A DNA stretch of 9,171 bases from an uncultured Clostridia bacterium. GTDB taxonomy: Bacteria > Bacillota > Clostridia > TANB77 > CAG-508. The translations under genes and the position numbers were made by a program. The notes under the pieces are model-generated. The model did no database searches. It was given only the letters and a program-made list of their open reading frames with translations, and was not told the DNA's origin. The stretch is from the NCBI GenBank assembly GCA_934179885.1, contig CAKPQY010000019.1, positions 1 to 9,171 on the forward strand, written 5' to 3'. The first letter of the stretch is position 1, and each line of letters opens with the position of its first letter. Shown here piece by piece: positions 1 through 6,031 of the stretch.

Positions 1-1659
1 ATCTGGGTTATCATCTCCAACTAAATGATATGCTTCTGGAAAGGCCTGTACAACTCCATGGTCTGTTATTGCAATTGATTTCATTCCCCATTTCATTGCT
101 CTTTTAATTAAATCTGTTGCTGAACTTACTGCATCCATTTGGCTCATTTTAGTATGCATGTGTAACTCAACTCTTTTTACTTCGCTATTGTCTTGTCTTA
201 TTTCTTTCTTAACTCCTGTACTTTCAACTATTGTATTTGCCATTACAGTAAGCTCACCTGAGAAAGAATCCATTTGTGCATTTCCTTCTATCTTTATGCC
301 TTTTACACTTTCCATTTTTTTTATAATTTTTTTAGCTTTATCTTTTTCTAGAAATGCTTTACATGTTAATGTACTTGTTCCATCATATAAGTCAAAACTT
401 AATAATGTTTTACCAGATTTTAATTCTCTAGGTTCCATAAATATTATTTCACCATCTAAAGAAACTGCTCCATCATCTGGCCCTAATTCTGAAATTTTTG
501 CAAGTGGTGCTGTTATATTCATGTTTTTACCTAAAATTAGTGGTGTATCTTCTTCCTCTTCTTCTGTTGGAAGTTCTGGAATATTTTCTGAAATTTCTAT
601 TATTGTATTTGCAATTACTGTTATATCTCCAGCATATGTATCTAGTCCTGCTTTTCCTATAACTTTAATTCCTTTTACTTCATCTATTTTTGCTTTAATA
701 TCATTTCCTTCTTTTGCATCTTTGGCAAATGATTTACATACAATAGTTCCTGTACCATCATATAAGTCAATTATAAGCATTCCTTTACCAGATTTTGTTT
801 CTCTACATTCACAATTTATTACTCTTCCTTCTAAAGTTACTCTTCCATCATTTGCTGTTATATCTTTTATTTTGATTAGCTTTTCTTTTGCTCTTGAAGG
901 TTTTCCCATAATATATTTCTCTGGGTCTGATATTTCTGTTCCTACTGCCATATTTTCTGCCATTCCATTTGGTATTTCTCCTGCTTCTTCTGCTGGCATG
1001 TAAATATCCCCATCTTGTGGTGGCATATAATCTGGATCGTTATATTCTGGAACTTGTGCTGAATATAGATGTTGATTTTCTTGTTCATTTGCTTGAACAT
1101 ATGAAGTTGTCATTTTCAACTCTTTTTCTTCTATCTCTTTAATTTTTTTCTCATATTCAATTTCATCTTCTTTTTTTACAATTTCTTCTAATTGTATTTT
1201 ATATTCTTTTCCGTACAATTTTTTAATTACATTTTCTAATTCTATATCAGTCTTTTTTGCCTTTAAAAAGTCCGCTCCCCTTATGTGCATTTTTACATCA
1301 ATTACATTGTCATTTATTTCTACATCACTTTTCATTAAAAGCATTGGTTTCATTAATGGGTATTTATGTGCCATGTAGCAAATGATATTTCTCCACTCAT
1401 CTTTTATAGACTTTAGTTGTGTATCTTTTTGATATTTTATTGTCATGTCTATATTTGCAAATGAAAATCTTTCTGTTAAGAATTTTTCAAAATACCATAT
1501 TTCTTTTATTTCTATGTATTCGTCTATTTCTAGCACTATTCCTAGTGTATTTGTTTTTTTAATTACGTTTAGTGCTGCTACATATGCTTCCTTTATATTT
1601 GCTTTTGTTTCATAATCACTAAATATCTCTTTTACTTTTTTTGCTTTATTTTCTGACAT
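1..1659 (-). CDS. polC: DNA polymerase III PolC-type, N-terminal 553 residues (3' end outside window)
   Basis: PolC is the replicative polymerase/3'-5' exonuclease of low-GC Gram-positives. The frame is open without a stop from the ATG at 1659 to the window edge. Residues 1 to about 160 match the PolC N-terminal domain. About 163-183 is a charged, coiled-coil-like stretch, followed by a loose acidic/Pro-rich linker. Two OB-fold modules follow, about 266-354 and 392-478, both with an 'ELKSGK/ETKSGK ... DLYDGT' core. The PHP domain begins near 495 with ELHMHT (H500, H502) and ITDHG (D533, H534). The exonuclease and polymerase domains lie beyond the window. The start is supported by AAGGAG at 1669-1674, 9 nt upstream. 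The gene is separated from the upstream operon by a terminator and has its own putative promoter. The unusual point is the second OB module; B. subtilis PolC, as I recall it, has one. Confidence 0.96.
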   Translation of the reverse strand, partial: MSENKAKKVKEIFSDYETKANIKEAYVAALNVIKKTNTLGIVLEIDEYIEIKEIWYFEKFLTERFSFANIDMTIKYQKDTQLKSIKDEWRNIICYMAHKYPLMKPMLLMKSDVEINDNVIDVKMHIRGADFLKAKKTDIELENVIKKLYGKEYKIQLEEIVKKEDEIEYEKKIKEIEEKELKMTTSYVQANEQENQHLYSAQVPEYNDPDYMPPQDGDIYMPAEEAGEIPNGMAENMAVGTEISDPEKYIMGKPSRAKEKLIKIKDITANDGRVTLEGRVINCECRETKSGKGMLIIDLYDGTGTIVCKSFAKDAKEGNDIKAKIDEVKGIKVIGKAGLDTYAGDITVIANTIIEISENIPELPTEEEEEDTPLILGKNMNITAPLAKISELGPDDGAVSLDGEIIFMEPRELKSGKTLLSFDLYDGTSTLTCKAFLEKDKAKKIIKKMESVKGIKIEGNAQMDSFSGELTVMANTIVESTGVKKEIRQDNSEVKRVELHMHTKMSQMDAVSSATDLIKRAMKWGMKSIAITDHGVVQAFPEAYHLVGDDNPD

Positions 1660-1675
1660 TCTTTTTAGCTCCTTT

Positions 1676-1737
1676 TGTCCCAGAGGGGACGGTTCTTTTT
1701 GGGACATGTCCCATTGGGGACGGTTCTTTTTGGGACA
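1676..1737. repeat. Two tandem 31-bp GC-rich repeats in the polC leader
   Basis: Units at 1676-1706 and 1707-1737 abut exactly and differ at only two positions (AGAG versus ATTG after the first TGTCCC). Each unit begins with TGTCCC, has GGGGACGG inside and ends with GGGACA, so its ends are inverted repeats and the first arm can pair with either of two partners. They stand out as a GC-rich island in AT-rich DNA. The last base lies two bases from the polC Shine-Dalgarno (1669-1674), so pairing could affect ribosome access. They resemble short dispersed palindromic repeats found in clostridial intergenic regions; that family assignment is from memory. Confidence 0.85.
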
Positions 1738-1759
1738 GATCTTCTTTGTTGTTTTTTGT

Positions 1760-1788
1760 ATTTTATCACATTTTGTCGATGGATTAAA
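1760..1788 (-). promoter_or_regulatory. Putative polC promoter with extended -10
   Basis: On the minus strand TGATAAAAT (1760-1768) matches the extended -10 consensus TGnTATAAT at all but one position. The -35 at 17-bp spacing (1783-1788, TTTAAT) is poor, which fits an extended -10 promoter. An A/T-rich tract lies just upstream. Transcription would start near 1753 and give a leader of about 94 nt that contains both 31-bp repeats. A promoter is expected here because a strong terminator stands between polC and the preceding operon. This is inferred from sequence only. Confidence 0.5.
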
Positions 1789-1834
1789 GCGAACAAGCTA
1801 AAAAATATTTTTTATTCACAATACTACTACACAA

Positions 1835-1867
1835 AAAAACTCAGAACTATTTATATTCTGAGTTTTT
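1835..1867 (-). terminator. Rho-independent terminator at the end of the pyrH-DUF5050 operon
   Basis: A 12-bp perfect stem (1835-1846 with 1856-1867; core ACTCAGAA/TTCTGAGT) encloses a 9-nt loop. On the minus strand it ends in a run of seven T (1833-1839). It begins a few bases after the stop codon of the beta-propeller gene, and its flanks are A/T runs on both sides, so it could also work on the plus strand. It separates the upstream operon from polC. Confidence 0.92.
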
Positions 1868-1871
1868 ATTT

Positions 1872-3026
1872 TTACAATTCAATTCTTTCAATTTTTATAT
1901 CTTCCATATTTGAGTCATCTATTTTATAACCATATCCACCTAAAAAATATCTACAACCATTATAATTTTCAGCACTTTCCTTTTGGCTATTATCTAAATT
2001 TATAGTATATGTTCCTCCTTGTTGATTAGAAAGATATGCTTTTTTATTTATTATATATTTTAAATCTGTTCCTAAGTCTGCAAATTTACCATATTCTTGA
2101 ACAGTTCCATCTTCTTTAACTTCAAATAAAGTATATTCTGCTTCAATTGAACCATCATCTAATTTTTTTCTTGCATTTAAATATGTTTTTTCTTGAAATT
2201 TATTAAGTTGCCCCAAATAACCTATTATACTATCTTCTTTAGTTTCTAAATTTAAAATATGCTCTGCTTCTTGATTTGCATAGTCTATATATAATATATA
2301 TTTTTCAGATGTAGAAATTACAAATTTTCTTCCTTGAGCTAGTTCTTCTTGATTAGTTCCATCTTTATTTATTACATACATTTTTCTATCTTGAGTTGTA
2401 TAATAAATTTTATCATTTTGTAAGTAGAAATAATTTTTTATATTTTTTGCAAGTTCTAAAACATTGGCTCCATCTTTATCCATTACACATATAGTCCCTT
2501 GTGGATTTTGATTAAAATCATCATAACCAATTTGTTTTACAAAATGTATTTTATTTTCTGTAATCCATAATTGTAATGAAGATCCTTCATAAATTTTTCG
2601 AACATTTCCTTGTAAATCTATTTTATATATTCCTTTTCCCTTATAATAGCTTGGTATGCAATAAATATTTTCACCATCAAAATACATTTTGTTTATACTA
2701 TTTTCTAATGTTGCTATTTTACTAGTTTTATTGTCATTTACATTATACAAATAAATGCTTTTATTTGTATCTTCATAAAATACTATTTGGTTTCCTATTT
2801 TACAAAATGTTCCGCCTTCTTGCATACTTGCTTCTTTTTCTTCTTGTTCATTTATTTTTTCTATATTTTTATTTGTTTGTTCTTCTGTATTAGTTTCTTG
2901 CATATTTTGAATTGTTTCTGCTGTTTTTTCAGTTTTATTTGGATTAATGACTACAATTACTATTGCAATTATCATTAATATTGCTAAAATTATTCCTAAT
3001 ATTATATTTCCTTTTCTTTCTTCCAT
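1872..3026 (-). CDS. Membrane-anchored beta-propeller protein, DUF5050-like
   Basis: This is a 384-residue protein of unknown function. A short basic N-terminus (MEERKG) precedes one hydrophobic helix at about residues 7-28. A Glu/Asn/Thr/Lys-rich flexible linker runs to about 68. The rest repeats short beta-strand motifs such as 'GIYKIDLQGN', 'ICVMDKDGAN' and 'MYVINKDGTN', typical of DUF5050/YWTD-like propeller blades. The topology would be N-in with the propeller outside the cell. The preferred start is ATG at 3026, with AAGGTG (3033-3038) 6 nt upstream; a GTG at 3035 lies inside that Shine-Dalgarno and is less likely. The Shine-Dalgarno overlaps the rseP stop and the gap is 10 nt, so translation is probably coupled. 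Being single-pass and next to a site-2 protease, it might be a substrate or partner of RseP; this is inference only. Confidence 0.85.
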   Translation of the reverse strand: MEERKGNIILGIILAILMIIAIVIVVINPNKTEKTAETIQNMQETNTEEQTNKNIEKINEQEEKEASMQEGGTFCKIGNQIVFYEDTNKSIYLYNVNDNKTSKIATLENSINKMYFDGENIYCIPSYYKGKGIYKIDLQGNVRKIYEGSSLQLWITENKIHFVKQIGYDDFNQNPQGTICVMDKDGANVLELAKNIKNYFYLQNDKIYYTTQDRKMYVINKDGTNQEELAQGRKFVISTSEKYILYIDYANQEAEHILNLETKEDSIIGYLGQLNKFQEKTYLNARKKLDDGSIEAEYTLFEVKEDGTVQEYGKFADLGTDLKYIINKKAYLSNQQGGTYTINLDNSQKESAENYNGCRYFLGGYGYKIDDSNMEDIKIERIEL

Positions 3027-3036
3027 TTTTATCACC

Positions 3037-4077
3037 TTAAAAAATTCTTAAAATATCATTATACGTAATATATAAAGATAATGCTATTAAAATTGAAAAT
3101 CCTATCAATTGTATATTTATTTCTGTTTTCTCACTTAATGGTTTTCTTCTAATTGCTTCTATTATTAGTATTAAAATTTTTCCTCCATCTAATGCAGGTA
3201 TTGGTAAAAGGTTTGTTACACCTAATGATAAAGAAATTAATGCTAACATATAAACAAATTCTCTAAATCCATTTGTTTTAGCAACTACTTCTGATATTCC
3301 GACTGGGCCCATCATTTGGTCTACACTAACTCCACCTGTGAAAATCATTTTTATATTATCTAATATTGAAAGAGCAAATTCTTTAGTTTCTATTCCACCA
3401 TAAATTATATAGTTTATAATTGTGCTTTCAGCTTGTTTTAGATTTACTCCTAAATAATATGATGAAATATAGTTAGGAGTTAATTCAACAGAAATTTCTT
3501 GGCCACTTCTTTCAACAGTTATAAGTATTGTATTTACGCCTTTTTCTTGTATCAATTTTACTATTTTATTATATTCTCCATTTATTTCTTGATTATTTAT
3601 TTTTATAATTTTATCATTTGATTTAAGTCCGCTTTTTTCAGCACTACTACCTTTTTCTAATGTTAATATTTTGCAATTCTCATCTAGGTATATTCCTGTT
3701 CTTTTACTTTTTACTTCTGTTGGTTTTATATTATATTCTAATATTTCTCCATCTCTTTCTATTTTTAAGTTTATCTCTTCTCCGTTAGTTTTTTCCATTA
3801 CCTTGTTTAAGTCATATTTGCTTTTTATTTTTTTGCCATCTAATTCAACTATTTTATCATTTTGTTGTAATCCTATTTCTTGTGCAATATACCCGTCTAA
3901 AACTGTATTAACTTCATTTGTTATATATGTGTTTGAAGTAGACATTAAAATAAAATATACTAATAAACCAAATACAATATTAACAGTTGCTCCAGCTGCT
4001 ACAATTGCTATTCTTTTTGGTATACTTGCTTTTGAAAGAGAGCCTTCATTTTCAGACCTTTCTTCTTCTCCTTCCAT
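3037..4077 (-). CDS. rseP: RseP C-terminal fragment with two PDZ domains and LDG motif
   Basis: This frame is open for 346 residues from the ATG at 4077, which corresponds to residue 70 of the repaired protein. It holds a transmembrane helix (about 22-45), two PDZ-like modules (about 54-123 and 131-205; the second has 'LEKGSSAEKSGLKSNDKI'), 'MMGPVGI' (255-261), the third metal-ligand region 'NLLPIPALDGGK' (289-300) and a final helix. GGTGG lies 10 nt before the ATG and could permit weak independent initiation. Even so, without HEAGH this piece would lack the catalytic glutamate. It ends with its stop overlapping the Shine-Dalgarno of the next gene. Confidence 0.85.
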   Translation of the reverse strand: MEGEEERSENEGSLSKASIPKRIAIVAAGATVNIVFGLLVYFILMSTSNTYITNEVNTVLDGYIAQEIGLQQNDKIVELDGKKIKSKYDLNKVMEKTNGEEINLKIERDGEILEYNIKPTEVKSKRTGIYLDENCKILTLEKGSSAEKSGLKSNDKIIKINNQEINGEYNKIVKLIQEKGVNTILITVERSGQEISVELTPNYISSYYLGVNLKQAESTIINYIIYGGIETKEFALSILDNIKMIFTGGVSVDQMMGPVGISEVVAKTNGFREFVYMLALISLSLGVTNLLPIPALDGGKILILIIEAIRRKPLSEKTEINIQLIGFSILIALSLYITYNDILRIF

Positions 4078-4285
4078 ACTGCAAAATCCACCGTAATGGT
4101 ATTAATCTAAGTGCATATTTTGTTTCTTTTCCTTGTTTTTTCCATATTGTTGGTCCAAATCCTATTGCAAATTCATTTACTTTTACTTTGCATAGTTTTG
4201 CAACTATTAGGTGTCCTGCTTCGTGAATTAATATTAGAAAACCAAGCAAAAATATAATTTTTATGGCTGATATAATTATTGTCAA
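4052..4285 (-). CDS. rseP: RseP N-terminal fragment carrying HEAGH
   Basis: Seventy-seven codons as read. A first transmembrane helix (about residues 3-20) runs into H21-E-A-G-H25, the zinc-binding motif of site-2 proteases. 'GFGP' (42-45) and 'YALRLIPL' (57-64) follow, as in RasP. After residue 64 the frame yields an unrelated Arg-rich tail ('RWILQYGRRRRKV') and stops. The tail starts with CGG, an unusual codon in such AT-rich DNA, at the site of the extra base. Confidence 0.85.
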   Translation of the reverse strand: MTIIISAIKIIFLLGFLILIHEAGHLIVAKLCKVKVNEFAIGFGPTIWKKQGKETKYALRLIPLRWILQYGRRRRKV

Positions 4286-4310
4286 ATTTATTCCTCCTTT
4301 AAAAATAATA

Positions 4311-4339
4311 GGGATTTTGAGACCCGTCCCCTTAATCTC
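4311..4339. repeat. GC-rich repeat-like island between cdsA and rseP
   Basis: A short GC-rich stretch in an AT-rich gap contains, on the minus strand, GGGGACGG (4324-4331), the same 8-mer found in both polC-leader repeats but in the opposite orientation. Weak flanking complementarity is visible (GAGA at 4319-4322 with TCTC at 4336-4339; GGG at 4311-4313 with CCC at 4323-4325). It may be a relic or variant of the same dispersed repeat. It does not look like a working terminator, as no T-run follows on the minus strand. Confidence 0.4.
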
Positions 4340-4344
4340 TCTTT

Positions 4345-5148
4345 TTAAAGTATTGTAAATAACATATATGCAAATGGTGCTATGAATAACACACTATCTA
4401 TTCTATCTAACATTCCACCATGTCCTGGCAATAAATTACTATAATCTTTTATATCAACATATCTTTTTATACAAGATGCTGAAAAATCTCCTAATTGTCC
4501 TATTAAACTTAATACCAGTGATATTATTCCAAACATTAAATATGAATATTCAAATGAGAAACAATTATTCAAAATTGCCGTATATATCAATGTTATAATT
4601 ATTGCTCCAATAGTTCCTGCTATGCATCCCTCTATTGATTTTTTAGGACTTACTTTACTAAATTTATGTTTTCCAAATTTGCATCCTATGCAATAAGCAA
4701 ATACGTCTGTTCCCCAAGATGCTATAAATATATATCCTAATAAAATTTTTCCATTATTCATTCCATCTATTAATGATAAAAACATCATAAAAACTGGTAT
4801 ATAGCATATTCCTAAAAGTGTGTATGCCATATCTTTAAATGTTGTTTTCATATCTGTTGCTATTACTTGTGCAAATAATATTAATAATATTGATGGTATT
4901 GAAAGCATTAGTATAGATATTAAGTTTTCTTGTGGTATATAATTAATAATTGCTACTATAATACAACTTAAGTATCCTACCCATTTTATAGGCTTGCATA
5001 CTTTTGATATTGCTCTTAAATATTCATCCATAGCTACTATTGCTATAATTGCAAATAATATTCCTGTGATTATGTTATTTGGCATTAATAATATTATTGC
5101 AAGTGCAAGTGCTACTATAAATCCTGATGATATCCTTTTTAAATCCAT
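4345..5148 (-). CDS. cdsA: Phosphatidate cytidylyltransferase (CDP-diglyceride synthase)
   Basis: CdsA is an integral membrane enzyme that converts phosphatidic acid and CTP into CDP-diacylglycerol, the branch point for membrane phospholipids. The 267-residue product is hydrophobic throughout, with about eight membrane segments. It carries the complete family signature near the C-terminus (S225 to D251): SCIKRY, then KD, then LLPGHGGMLDRID. The 'ASWGTDVFAYCIG' and 'SPKKSIEG' motifs of the family precede it. The start is placed at ATG 5148 because AAGGAG (5156-5161) lies 7 nt upstream. An in-frame ATG at 5190 would add 14 polar residues that contain this Shine-Dalgarno and are not expected in the family. 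The 126-nt gap before it holds a long inverted repeat. Confidence 0.96.
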   Translation of the reverse strand: MDLKRISSGFIVALALAIILLMPNNIITGILFAIIAIVAMDEYLRAISKVCKPIKWVGYLSCIIVAIINYIPQENLISILMLSIPSILLILFAQVIATDMKTTFKDMAYTLLGICYIPVFMMFLSLIDGMNNGKILLGYIFIASWGTDVFAYCIGCKFGKHKFSKVSPKKSIEGCIAGTIGAIIITLIYTAILNNCFSFEYSYLMFGIISLVLSLIGQLGDFSASCIKRYVDIKDYSNLLPGHGGMLDRIDSVLFIAPFAYMLFTIL

Positions 5149-5191
5149 GTCTTTTCTCCTTTCACTCCGCTTTGTTTCGTTCATCGCCATC

Positions 5192-5243
5192 CAAAATTAA
5201 GATATCTATAACTCATTTCATTTGAACAGCTATCTTAATTTTG
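5192..5243. repeat. 13-bp perfect inverted repeat in the uppS-cdsA gap
   Basis: CAAAATTAAGATA (5192-5204) is perfectly complementary to TATCTTAATTTTG (5231-5243), with a 26-nt loop. It would form a hairpin in the minus-strand transcript about 30 nt upstream of the cdsA Shine-Dalgarno. No T-run follows on the minus strand, so it is not a standard terminator. It could be an mRNA processing or stability element, or a very small MITE-like insertion. No clear target-site duplication was seen. Confidence 0.75.
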
Positions 5244-5274
5244 TCTGTCAAATCTTAATGCTTCGCTTTGTTTT

Positions 5275-5982
5275 TTATTTTGCTCCGAATTTTCTGTTTC
5301 TTTTTTGATATATTTCTATGGCTTCATCTAAATCTTTTTCATTAAAATCAGGCCAATTTTTCTCTACAAATACAAATTCTGTATATACTAATTGCCATGG
5401 CAAGAAGTTGCTTAATCTTATTTCTCCACTTGTTCTTATTAATAAATCTGGGTCTGGTTGATTTTGAGTATACAAATTATCTGAAATTGTTTGTTCTGTT
5501 ATATCTTCAATGTTAATTTCATTTTCTTTAACTTTTTGTGCTATATTTTTTACTGCTTTAACAATTTCATCTCTTCCACCATAATTTAATGCTATATTAA
5601 ATGTTATTCCGGTATTGTTTTTGGTTCTTTCCATACATTTATCTATTAAATCTACCATTTTTTCAGATAGTCCTTGTCTGCTACCTAATATATTTACTTT
5701 TATATTTTCAGAGTTTGCTCTTTTGCTGTAGCTTTCAAGGTAATTTAGTATCAAGTTCATTAGTGTTGATACTTCTTCTTCTGACCTTTTCCAGTTTTCA
5801 GTTGAAAATGCATATACAGTTATATATTTTATTCCTATACTTTTTGCATATCTAACTATTTTTTCTAGCGTTTTAGCGCCTTCTTTATGTCCTAGGCTTA
5901 CTGGTAATCCCTTATTTTTTGCCCATCTTCTATTTCCATCCATTATAATTGCAATATGTGTTGGTAAATTTTCTTGTTCCAT
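5275..5982 (-). CDS. uppS: Isoprenyl transferase / undecaprenyl diphosphate synthase
   Basis: UppS is a cis-prenyltransferase that adds IPP units to farnesyl diphosphate to make the C55 carrier lipid for peptidoglycan and other wall polymers; it is cytosolic and membrane-associated. The 235-residue product has IIMDGNRRWA with catalytic D15, GHKEGA, 'YAFSTENWKR', 'NYGGRDEIV' and 'DLLIRTSGEIRLSNFLPWQ' plus YTE. Length is close to the usual family size and no key residue is missing. The start at ATG 5982 is chosen because GGAGG (5988-5992) lies 5 nt upstream; a further in-frame ATG at 5994 overlaps this Shine-Dalgarno and is unlikely. Its allylic substrate would come from the adjacent ispA. A GC-containing hairpin lies just upstream of its ribosome site. 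Confidence 0.97.
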   Translation of the reverse strand: MEQENLPTHIAIIMDGNRRWAKNKGLPVSLGHKEGAKTLEKIVRYAKSIGIKYITVYAFSTENWKRSEEEVSTLMNLILNYLESYSKRANSENIKVNILGSRQGLSEKMVDLIDKCMERTKNNTGITFNIALNYGGRDEIVKAVKNIAQKVKENEINIEDITEQTISDNLYTQNQPDPDLLIRTSGEIRLSNFLPWQLVYTEFVFVEKNWPDFNEKDLDEAIEIYQKRNRKFGAK

Positions 5983-6000
5983 TATTTCCTCCATTTATGA

Positions 6001-6027
6001 TGTCAAAAAGGGGCGTCCCTTTTGACA
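6001..6027. repeat. Palindromic hairpin upstream of uppS
   Basis: TGTCAAAA (6001-6008) pairs with TTTTGACA (6020-6027). After one unpaired A, GGG (6010-6012) pairs with CCC (6017-6019) around a GCGT loop, giving 11 bp in total. It starts 4 nt after the ispA stop codon and ends 8 nt before the uppS Shine-Dalgarno. There is no T-run after it on the minus strand, so readthrough is expected. Its TGTC...GACA ends and GGG/GTCCC centre resemble the GC-rich repeats near polC. Confidence 0.75.
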
Positions 6028-6031
6028 CACT

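Larger units (their letters stand above)
3037..4285 (-). pseudogene. rseP: Site-2 membrane metalloprotease RseP/RasP, interrupted by a one-base frameshift
   Basis: RseP (RasP in Bacillus) cuts transmembrane helices of single-pass proteins such as anti-sigma factors and signal-peptide remnants. The gene lies in two frames. The first gives residues 1-64, ending in the expected 'YALRLIPL' before going out of frame. Ignoring one base (plus-strand G4093) continues as 'GGFCSMEGEEERSENEG', which matches the conserved GGY..M.GE region, and gives 415 residues, normal for the family. The start is TTG at 4285 with a perfect AGGAGG (4293-4298) 7 nt upstream. The metal-binding HEAGH is in the first frame, and the two PDZ domains and LDG motif are in the second, so neither fragment alone should be active. 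The break may be a real mutation, a sequencing or assembly error, or bypassed by frameshifting. The rest of the gene shows no decay. Confidence 0.9.

Noticed and set aside
158..1003. Long plus-strand open frame of 281 codons
   Set aside because: It is exactly antisense to polC, whose minus-strand product has clear PolC motifs. The plus-strand product is Ser/Phe/Ile-rich with no family resemblance and no good Shine-Dalgarno.
1676..1737. CRISPR array
   Set aside because: Only two copies, directly abutting with no spacers, and no cas genes nearby.
1675..1929. Plus-strand open frame running through the twin repeats
   Set aside because: It translates the repeats and the terminator, overlaps the end of the propeller gene and has no recognisable product.
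4052..4096. Classical programmed frameshift signal in rseP
   Set aside because: The shift needed is +1. There is no slippery heptamer and no RF2-type CTTTGA motif, and no strong downstream structure is evident. It is kept only as a low-probability alternative.
5149..5190. N-terminal extension of CdsA from ATG 5190
   Set aside because: The extension contains the strong Shine-Dalgarno for ATG 5148 and adds polar residues before the first membrane helix.
5223..5251. Promoter for cdsA from TTGACA at 5246-5251
   Set aside because: No acceptable -10 hexamer is found at 16-18 bp spacing on the minus strand.
6001..6027. Rho-independent terminator between ispA and uppS
   Set aside because: The stem is not followed by a T-run on the minus strand, and the downstream gene has no separate promoter that I can see.
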